Of a DNA stretch of 64,000 bases, positions 55,847 through 64,000 are shown one piece after another. Positions within the stretch are counted from its first letter, which is position 1. The number at the start of each line of letters is the position of its first letter. The position numbers and the translations under genes were made by a program. The notes under the pieces were generated by a model. That model did not search any database and was not told the DNA's origin. It was given only the letters and a program-made list of their open reading frames with translations. The stretch comes from Henckelia pumila (taxonomy: Eukaryota > Streptophyta > Magnoliopsida > Lamiales > Gesneriaceae), in NCBI RefSeq assembly GCF_033568475.1, contig NW_027331831.1, positions 8,804,001-8,868,000 on the forward strand, in the 5' to 3' direction.

Positions 55847-56506
55847 TAGGGGTGATCACGGTGCGGTTTGACGATTTTTCATAAGAAATTCAAACCGAAT
55901 TGCCAATTGCGGTTTGGTTTTATTATAATTTTTTTGTTGCGATTTTATATGTAAAATCGTTTTCGCGGTTTTCGGCGGTTTTAAGAGGTTGCGGTCAGTT
56001 CGCAGTTTTTTTAATGATAGGTAAAATGAAAAAAAAATAAAGTTATTCAAATTATTAGAATAATGAATGAAAACTATAATAAACAAAATAAAACTAAATA
56101 AAATAACAATCAAGCGACAAAATAAAGTTAATCAACTATAATATGTTTAGGCAAGTTGATGATTAATATTTGTATAGAGAAGTAGTAAATAGATTATGAA
56201 GAGAGAAAGAGGGAAAATTTTTTTGAAGAAGAGTTGGAAGAGAAGAGAGTGGAGGCGGCATAGAATCGAATCTATTGTATATAATGTATATACAATGTTC
56301 TATAAATAAAACCCTAGTTAAATACCATTATACACGGCGGTGCGGTGCGGGGCGGTTTGGGCCAAAAATTATAACCGAACCATAGCGGCGGGGCGATTTT
56401 TATTTTTTTTTTAAACCGCGGTTATTTCAAAAAATGAAATACGACGGTGCGGGGCGGTGCGGGGTGGTCGATTCGGGCGGTTTTTGAAAAAATGTGATCA
56501 CCCCTA
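55847..56506. mobile_element. hAT-type non-autonomous element 3
   Basis: The perfect 13-bp terminal inverted repeats TAGGGGTGATCAC / GTGATCACCCCTA are flanked by the 8-bp duplication CTCTCAAC (55839-55846 and 56507-56514). Subterminal DNA is rich in GGTGCGGTTTG / GCGGTGCGGGG words. No transposase in the 660 bp. Confidence 0.9.
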
Positions 56507-56514
56507 CTCTCAAC

Positions 56515-57184
56515 CTTAATAAAATAGTAAAGATTAATCCTTGTACAGTGAGGTTCTTCACACACACAATCAAACGTTTAACAACATATTTATTCATCGA
56601 CTATATTTATCTGATGATTCTACGAATAAGTCATCTATCAGTCGAGTTCTTATTACGTACCCAAAAGGTAAAATAAGCAATCAACTGATTGACTTCTAAC
56701 TACCCTAACGTTACCCCGAGATAAATTTAAAAATGATCATCATATGACTTGAAAATTTTCATGTTTAAATTAATGATGATCATTAAATCTAAGATGGGTG
56801 TAACATCTTATTAACACAGCAACACATGCACCCTTTTAGGCTTTTAGCCATCATGGTTTGGAGATGCAAATTTACGTCATTGGAGTGTTTTGCTGATGAG
56901 AAGGATGCAACAAAAGGAAGATTTTACACAAACGAGAGGAATTTAATAAACAAAAGAATCTAAGGACATGATTGGTACATTGAAAATAAACAAGGTAGAA
57001 ATAAAATCAATTTAGGATAAAATAAGAATAAGAATGAAATGATGGTTATATTTCATTCCAATGATTGATACTGAAAAAAATAAAAAAAATGGAATGAAAT
57101 TATTTTTAATAATCAAATCAAATGTTAACTACAAATAATAATAGTTATTCAAATGCAGCATCATCATTGTTGTTGTTATTGTTG

Positions 57185-57222
<38 letters not shown>

Positions 57223-57706
57223 AAAATAATAATTATTGTTGATGTAGTAATTATTATAAATTATTATTTATTTTAACTAATCTAAACATATATTTTAATG
57301 ATTATTAATATTATTTCATTATAATAATAACTATAATAATTTTATAATAAATATAATAATACTTTTATTAATACTTTTATAAATAATAATTAAATAAATA
57401 AATAAATCATAATACTGATAATTAATATTAAATAATTCTTATTCATTATATAATAATAAAATAATTATATAATTATTTAATAATATATGTTATAATATTG
57501 TCGTTATTATTATTATATATATTAATAATAATTTTAAAAAATTAAATATTGAAAAGATTTTTATATAAATATAAAAATAAGAGGTGAGAATAATTTACTT
57601 ACGATCAACAAGAAGATAAACCTTATTATTCACGTGTTCCCATTCTCTTGGGACATTTTGCTTGTATTTAATCTTTCTCGATTCGAAATCTGAATCAGAT
57701 TGATTT
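56515..57706. other. AT-rich intergenic DNA with microsatellite
   Basis: A (TTG)n/(TTA)n run lies at about 57164-57221, followed by several hundred bases of A/T-only sequence. No gene. Confidence 0.5.
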
Positions 57707-60700
57707 TGTGACGCCCAAAAATCTAATATACTAAATCACATGCATTAAATTAAATAAATATTAGGATTATTATTTTTAGGTTTAATTGATTTAAATTTTT
57801 TATGTGAATTATGTGTTAATAAAATATTTTATTATTTATTCAAAATAATTTTTATTGTACTAACTATTTAAGTAATGTTTTTTAATTATTTAAGTTTATT
57901 TGTAAAAATAATTTTTATTGTACAACTTAATTGTTTTAAAATTTTAAAGGTTTAAGCTTGCTTATTTAAATGATTTTAATTGTTTAGCTTATTTGTTTAA
58001 ATATTTTTGAGTTTTCAACTTATTTATTTTAAATAGCATAAGTTTAGCGGTTAACTACTTTAAATTATTTTAAATTTATAGCTTATTTATTTAAATCCTT
58101 TTTAATTATCCAAATCATTTTAAAAAATTTTATTTTCGTTTGTGTATTTATTTAAATTATTTTTAAACGTTCGTCTAGTTTATTTAAAATTATTTTAATC
58201 TCTCTGTTTATTTTTTAAAAATTTTATTTATCGCCGCGACATCAAAATATTTAAAGTATTAAGTTTTAATTCTTGGATTCAGTAGCTTTCAGTTCCGCAT
58301 TCTAGAGCTTATTTTTAAACTTTTGCGAAAGTTAGCATTTTTAATTACAAACTAGCAAAATTCAATTTAATATTTTAAATTAGAATATCCAAGCTTTTAT
58401 TTAATTTAATGCAATTAAATTTATAGTCTTAGTTGTTAAGTTTGAATAGCATTTTTTAGAAGTGTGTAGCACTTTTTCCATAATACTCACACACTCACAT
58501 TTATATACTTACATTTATACATACACAGACTTACACACTCAAACTTAATACATGACGCTAGCCCCTAAAATTACACCAATTCTCACGCCCAAACACACAC
58601 ACACATTCATGACATTTCCCTTCTCCTCCAACACACACCACCATCGGCTTTCATCTTCTCTTCAAGCCACGCTGCCGCAGCTTCATTTCATTTATTCTTC
58701 TCCGACGAAGCTTCATCACGGCGAGCAGAGCGAGCTGGTTCCTCCATTTTTACAGCTCGGTTCAGCACATTCCAGCTCACATCGGCCATAGCTCATTGAG
58801 CTTTTGTTTCCTTTGATTTTTGTAGCTTAGGCAAGGATATGACTTCTTTTCTCACCTTGTGGATTATTATGTCGTGTGATTTAATGGTATTTATGCACTT
58901 CATGTTTTCCGAAATTTAGTGTCCTGTTGCGAAAATTTCATGATGGATTTTGCCATGTTTGTGTTTGAGAAATGATCCTATTATGATTTCTTGTTGAGGA
59001 ATGGAATGTGCTATGAATTTTAAATGGTGATTACATTGTTGTTCCATATTTTCGAAAAATTTCAGAAAAATTACTAGCATTCCTCGGCTTGAAATTTGTT
59101 GTGTGATGTTGTTTGTGTTGCTTGGATGGTGGATAGGGGCTACCATGGATGAGAATGTAGCTCACATGATAGTGCTTAGGATGGGAAGAAGTTAGCTTGT
59201 AGGTTGGAGTTGGGGTGCATTCGAATTTGAGGAGGTTGGGCTCGGTTTTATGGGGTTGTTAAGGGCTGTCATATCAAGTTAATTTAGCTGGTTGGGGTGA
59301 GTTCTTGGGGGTTTGAGATGAGCCTAAGTGTTTGTCTCTATCCTAGTTTAATGGCTTGGAACTCGGGAGATATATGGCTAAGTTTTTGAAAGAGTTTATA
59401 ATTGGGACTTGAGCAGAATTTTGCCAAGTGTTGGGGCTGTCAGGAAATTTATGGCCAAGGCAGGGGAAATCTCATGTTTTGTTTAAGGGCTCGGGTCTGA
59501 AATTATTCTAAGATGTTAGGAATATGTCGGTGAAAGCGGGAATTAATTCGGTTAAGTTTTGGTAGAGTTCTAGGCATTTGAATAAAGAGGTGCAGAATTT
59601 TAGAATTCTAAGCTTGCTGTCCGGAAAATTGAACTTTTAGCGTGGTTAAGCAACGGAGGATGCATTGAGGATGACTTTTTTATTTAGTTTTAAGTGTGTG
59701 GGAGTCGTGGTTTCAAGCAGAACACTTTTTGAATAAGAATTGAGTGAGTTGTAAGCTTTACGGGTGAACCGCTCGGATTGTCCTAAGCGCAAATTTATGG
59801 TTTAGATTTCTATCCTTGGTTTGCTCCCTAAATCACCATCCCAGTCATCTAGTTTCTTGCATGATTATTGAGTAAATATTTATGAGTACATTACATCTAC
59901 ATATGCATGCTAAGTCCTTAAATCAAGAATGAAAGAAAATATTTTTATGAACGAAGTGAGATGGTTGTGACTATATGAAAGTATGTGTTTGGACGAGCTG
60001 AGAGACGTCTTGGCTTCCCTTACCAAATTTATGGGTTTGGACGAGTTGGGAGAAATCCTGGTTTTCCTTACCACCGTATGGGTTTGGACGAGCCGGGAGA
60101 AATCTTGGCTTCCCTTGCCACCTATAGGGCAAGACGAGTTGGGAGATATCCTGACTTCCTTGCGGCATAGTATACTGCAGCCATGATCGAGATCGAATGT
60201 TCAGAGTCACAATCCAAGGATCTAAGTTCAAAATTTATATGATTATGTTTCAGTACAGTTTATGCAGTTACATTAATCATGTTCGACTTAGCCATGCATA
60301 TGTTATTTTCATGTTCTCTTTCTTTTCAGAAGTCTTTTTGTTTAAATATAAGGACACAGTATTTTTAGTACAAGTTATTTTTAATTGTGTGTGCATGTAT
60401 GTATATATTACTCGTTATTTCCCCCATATTCTTGATGGACCCCAAGGCTCACTATATCTACTTGGTGCAGGTATAGGTTATCATGGAGATTGAGGGGCAG
60501 GACTATCGATTGGACTGCGATGCGGGCACGACACATCCCTCTGACCTATGTCAATCTTTCGCAAATGTTTATCTTTAAAGTCTTTTATCTCGTTACTCTA
60601 GTAAATGTAAATGTAAAGATATTATTTTTAGAATTATTTGTGGGCACGCATGTATCAAATCATTAAACTTTTGGATGTTTGGAATATCGAGTCTTTTTCT

Positions 60701-60762
60701 CAAGTTTTCGTTTATTTTTTCTCTCGGTCTAGTTTATTTAATGTTGTTGGTTGGGTTGTTAT
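57707..60762 (+). repeat. Probable solo LTR of a Gypsy-type retrotransposon
   Basis: It begins TGTGACGCCCAAAAATC and the similarity to LTR style ends around GGTTGGGTTGTTATA (about 60762). Plant Gypsy LTRs often open TGTGACGCCC or TGTAACGCCC and close in a GTTGTTA(C/T)A motif. The ~3-kb stretch has no internal protein domains and no partner LTR in the window. Target duplication is not visible (GATTT at the left, TAAAT at the right), so it is either mutated or the end is misplaced. A cluster of ~46-bp tandem units lies at 59985-60165. Confidence 0.45.
59985..60165 (+). repeat. About four ~46-bp tandem units
   Basis: The units repeat TTTGGACGAGYYGGGAGA, then ATCYTGGYTTYCCTTRCCA. Each contains a GACGAG core (near 59993, 60038, 60087 and 60133), and the last unit is more diverged. 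Confidence 0.8.
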
Positions 60763-61320
60763 ATAAATAGATAGATCAAGCCGAAAAATTCTTTGAAAAT
60801 CCATATTTTATTCAATAATTAATTATTAGAAGTAAGAGGTCGTTTCAAATTTATCTATAGTGTTTGGCCAAAATCCCTCTTTTTAACTCTGCATCATTGA
60901 TTCCACTATTATTAGTGAGGAATGTTTCATTTGTATTTATAAAGATATGATACATAATTCACATGGATGTAGTAAGTCTCGCTTGGGCTGCTTTAACGGT
61001 AATCTCTTTAGTGTGGGAAGATGGATGAGAATGACTTTCAATGGGAATGAGAACCAAATATGGATATAGGGAATGAGATATGAATGCTCATTATATTCCC
61101 ACCCCATTCGCTAATACCAAGCATAACCTAAAGATTTACCATTTTGTCTCACACAGAGCTAGAATAGCCAGAAATACCAGTATAATACCAAACCATTCAT
61201 TACCATAGCAACACAAATAGTGTAGGAAATCCTCGTTCGTTATCTAGATGGGCAAAATGGGAAAAAACACAATCCCCCACCACCTCCTGAAGAAAATATC
61301 ATTACTTCTGATGATTGAAC
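60763..61320. other. Spacer downstream of the TSR2-like gene
   Basis: No gene. The last 100-200 bp are probably the 3' UTR of the minus-strand gene that ends at 61321. Confidence 0.4.
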
Positions 61321-63660
61321 TCAGTTCCTTCTACCTTTATTACGTCTGGAGGTAACTACGGTCCATCCATCAACTACTTCGGGTACATTTTCTTCGAGGC
61401 TAGAGCTTCCATCAGTTACGGTGTTCTTTTGATTGAGGATAGACTGGCATTCTGGTGCATCAACCTCCATTTCAGATGTGGTAGCTTCCCCCAAAATCTC
61501 ATCATCATCATCTTCACTATCATCTTCGTCTTTGGAGCCAGCCTGACAATAACCAAGATAACATTTCAGAAATTACAATGACTAATACTAGATTTTTTCA
61601 GAAATTACGACGACTAGCACTAGATTTTTTTGTCATTGCCTGACCAACGATGCAAAACGAAGTGAGAGTAATTAACATTGATCCATGTATATAAAAGTTG
61701 AACTTTGAGATACATCTCAACAAAGAGATCATGAAATCATGAAGATCGAAGCATTTTTAACTTGCCCAAAATATCATAAAAATTCATACCAAGTTATAGG
61801 TGAAAAGGTATTCTTTTTTCATCAAGTGAAACATCAAAGTAATAAAACTAGTATCTATAATTGAATGATATCTTCGGACTCGTGCATACAATTGATGAGT
61901 GCAATTTACACATTCACAGAAATTTAGTTGAGAGTTGAGACATCGGGAGACTAAAAGCAATAGAACTTGAAATTTTGAAGTGGATCTAAAAAATATTACC
62001 AAAACATCCTTTTTATCTATTTGTCTTTTTTGTTAAAAAAATTGAGTTGGGAGTTTATGGCAATTTGGGCGAAACATATTTGGAAAACAACATTGATCAA
62101 ACTTGTTTTTGAAAAATAGTCCTCTAGAGGATTATTTCTAGAAGAAAAAAAAATTTAACCAAGGTAATTTTACCAACTACCCCATAATTTGTGCATACAC
62201 AACATTTCATACCAAAACATAAAAGACAAAATATCTTGATATGATTGTTCTTCTCGTATACAAAGTGACAACTTGGGGGAGATAAAAATTAAGTGGAAGC
62301 ATGGAAGTTCAAAATGGACAGCTATATTCTCATATCGCATGGCAAATTTAACCCAAGTACCAGAATCACAAATGCTTTTTAAATACCCATAGATTAAATC
62401 GTTAAATCTCATGGTATAGTTTCCCCGTCCTCCCTTCGTCGGGCGGTGCTTGTAACATGTAACAATATATACAAGCATGTTACCCATCTCTTAACTCATG
62501 GTTGTGAGAAAATAAAAATGCATAAATCTGATAACTGCTTCCTCACTAATAAAACATCTAACAGAAAACATACTAACCAAACAAACTTGAATTTTTTTTC
62601 CCAAAGCGAAGAATCAAGCCCCAAAAAGAGCGATAATTACCTGTCTGACATAAGAAATACGAGGAGCAACTGCTTCCTTCAACTTCTTAATTGTGCTGAA
62701 ATTGCCTTCTAAGCACTCTTCACGCATTATCATTAACTTTTCTGCTATCTGCAAAATATGGAAATTGTGACAACTGTTCGTCAGCCATTGTATCGCCAAC
62801 AAATAGGAAAATTTTCAACCGATCTTAGAGAAACTGAAATATTGAAATTTGAATCAAGTTAGCACCCAAACCATACATTATAAAATAAAATATTGACAGT
62901 TTTTTTATGCACAAATTCAAGCTTTCTAATAACGTATGATGCAAGGAACATGAAGTTTACATATGAAAATTTGCTTGGAGCTACTATCGAGATCGAGATA
63001 TTTTTCCTTCTCCTATTCATTAAACACAAAATTAAGGTGTCTGCGGATGTGGGTGTATTGAAAGATTACCTCTTCAATGCTACCATCTCCTATCTCCGTA
63101 TTGAGAGAAAGCATGAATTCATCAAGCATATCTTCTAAATCATCAATGTATACTTGTTCTGCGCAATGAAGAAATCAATAGTGACAAATGGAAATTGAGT
63201 TAAAATATATATACTCACATTCATCAGCAACAAGCATACAATTTTTAACTACTACACAATTCAAGCTTGAACTAAAGTTTCGATTCCATCAAAGTTTCGA
63301 AAGAGTTTTAAAATGTATTTGGAAACTCAAATGAGTTCTCTGAAACTTAGCATTCTAGAAAACATTAAATTCAATTATTTCTACTCCATTTACACAAATT
63401 TTTAACATCTCAAAGAAAACTTAACGAAATTTTAACCTATGTCTCTAAGAGATGTAAGAATATTAAAACTGATTAAAGATACCTTTGGATTGACAGAGGC
63501 GATGAAAAAGATTGAGGCCGAGCTGCTGAGATTTCTGTAGTGAGTCATGGCCGCCCCAATGATTCTCCACGGCCATTTGAAGAGCGGCCCATCGAGAAAG
63601 CACCAATTGTATTCCCTCTTGGAGCTGCGCCGCCGCGTCTGCCGTCAATGTGCTGTTCAT
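61321..63660 (-). CDS. TSR2: Pre-rRNA-processing protein TSR2-like, 198 aa
   Basis: Exons in order are 63660-63483, 63158-63070, 62748-62641 and 61542-61321 (597 nt, 198 aa plus stop); all introns are GT-AG and in frame. The N-terminal domain has the family WGG motif (ALQMAVENHWGG, W35-G36-G37) followed by YIDDLEDMLDEFM and AEKLMIMREECLEG. These are hallmarks of the TSR2/WGG family. In yeast TSR2 is an escort of ribosomal protein eS26 needed for 20S pre-rRNA processing in 40S assembly. The plant protein then has a strongly acidic stretch (KDEDDSEDDDDE, residues ~129-140) and ends in the typical DGWTVVTSRRNKGRRN. The start used fits family length. An in-frame ATG at 63735 would add 25 residues that look unconserved. 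The function is by family; I see no lesion. Confidence 0.92.
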
Positions 63661-63735
63661 CTCGTTCTTTACAGCGATGCGCGGCTGTTCGTGAATTTGT
63701 GTTTTGAATCCAAAGGGGAGAAAAAAAAATATCAT

Positions 63736-64000
63736 TTGTGAGGCAGATTTTTAGATTTTGGGCTTTTTTTAATTAGACTCAATGTGATAACAAAAAAAAA
63801 ATTGTTGCTGATATATTTTACCCAGTGTTCTAAAATGTGCAACACAGTAAGCGGGCGGGGCGGCTACCCACTGCCTTGCGCCTAGGCTCCTCGGCAGTTT
63901 TTTTTAATAGTCTAAATAGTAAATACCTTGGACATTCATGAGTTTACTGTGAAAGTGTTCCTCTCATTTGCACTTACATCTCAATTATTTATTATTGATT
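63736..64000. other. Promoter side of the TSR2-like gene and a GC-rich repeat fragment
   Basis: The words GGCGGGGCGGCTACCCACTG and TTGCGCCTAGGCTCCTCGG (63853-63895) look like a piece of a common plant dispersed repeat, cut by the window end. No clear TATA box for the minus-strand gene. Confidence 0.4.

Noticed and set aside
58552..58791. 79-codon frame (MTLAPKITPIL...)
   Set aside because: No family resemblance; it lies in the probable solo LTR and its Ser/Thr/His-rich text reflects CA-rich DNA.
1..64000. CRISPR array, bacterial operon, integrated virus or toxin gene
   Set aside because: No regularly spaced direct repeats, no bacterial gene organisation and no capsid or movement-protein frames. 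The only reverse transcriptase belongs to the Copia element.
1..64000. Functional tRNA, rRNA or snRNA genes
   Set aside because: I read both strands for cloverleaf-like paired arms and B boxes. Only the SINE-type heads reported were found, none with a full tRNA fold.

Overview
The window is nuclear DNA of a flowering plant. The genes have short AT-rich introns with GT..AG ends, the proteins are closest to eudicot families I know (CCT5 has exactly the 535 residues of the Arabidopsis protein), and the intergenic DNA is very AT-rich and packed with plant transposons. The third ORF of the large Copia element belongs to a type I associate with Lamiales genomes (Gesneriaceae and relatives). An asterid, probably Lamiales, is therefore my best guess, but it is inference.

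Layout. 1-9.7 kb: gene-free, with a Helitron (2481-4371), a Tourist-like MITE, SINE fragments and a cluster of one MITE family with GAGACGGTCTC-type ends. 9.7-13.4 kb (+): an RCC1-repeat gene, five coding exons, 534 aa, with a GC-AG first intron. 14.95-26.2 kb: a complete, young Copia (SIRE/Maximus-type) retrotransposon on the minus strand, with 1.35-kb LTRs, the 5-bp target duplication ACTGT, gag, pol and a large extra ORF. 27.9-31.1 kb (+): a second element of the same family with target duplication CAAAC, internally deleted so that only the end of the extra ORF and one full LTR remain. 32.5-37.6 kb: a second Helitron of the family seen at 2.5 kb, enlarged by internal tandem duplication. 40.7-42.3 kb (+): a secreted pectate lyase, four exons, 404 aa. 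45.6-46.8 kb: a hAT-type element. 48.4-52.4 kb (-): the chaperonin subunit CCT5, nine exons, 535 aa. 53.2-56.5 kb: a palindromic MITE, a complete SINE, and hAT-type elements with perfect 8-bp target duplications. 57.7-60.8 kb: a probable solo LTR. 61.3-63.7 kb (-): a TSR2-like pre-rRNA processing gene, four exons, 198 aa.

The four host genes have unrelated jobs: RCC1-type scaffold, cell-wall pectin cleavage, cytosolic protein folding, and 40S ribosome biogenesis. They are not an operon or cluster. The most interesting signal is the extra ORF of the Copia family. The two copies in this window differ mostly at synonymous sites in the part I compared, so the protein was under selection. In the full element the ORF also has a TATA-like box of its own and begins one base after the pol stop codon.
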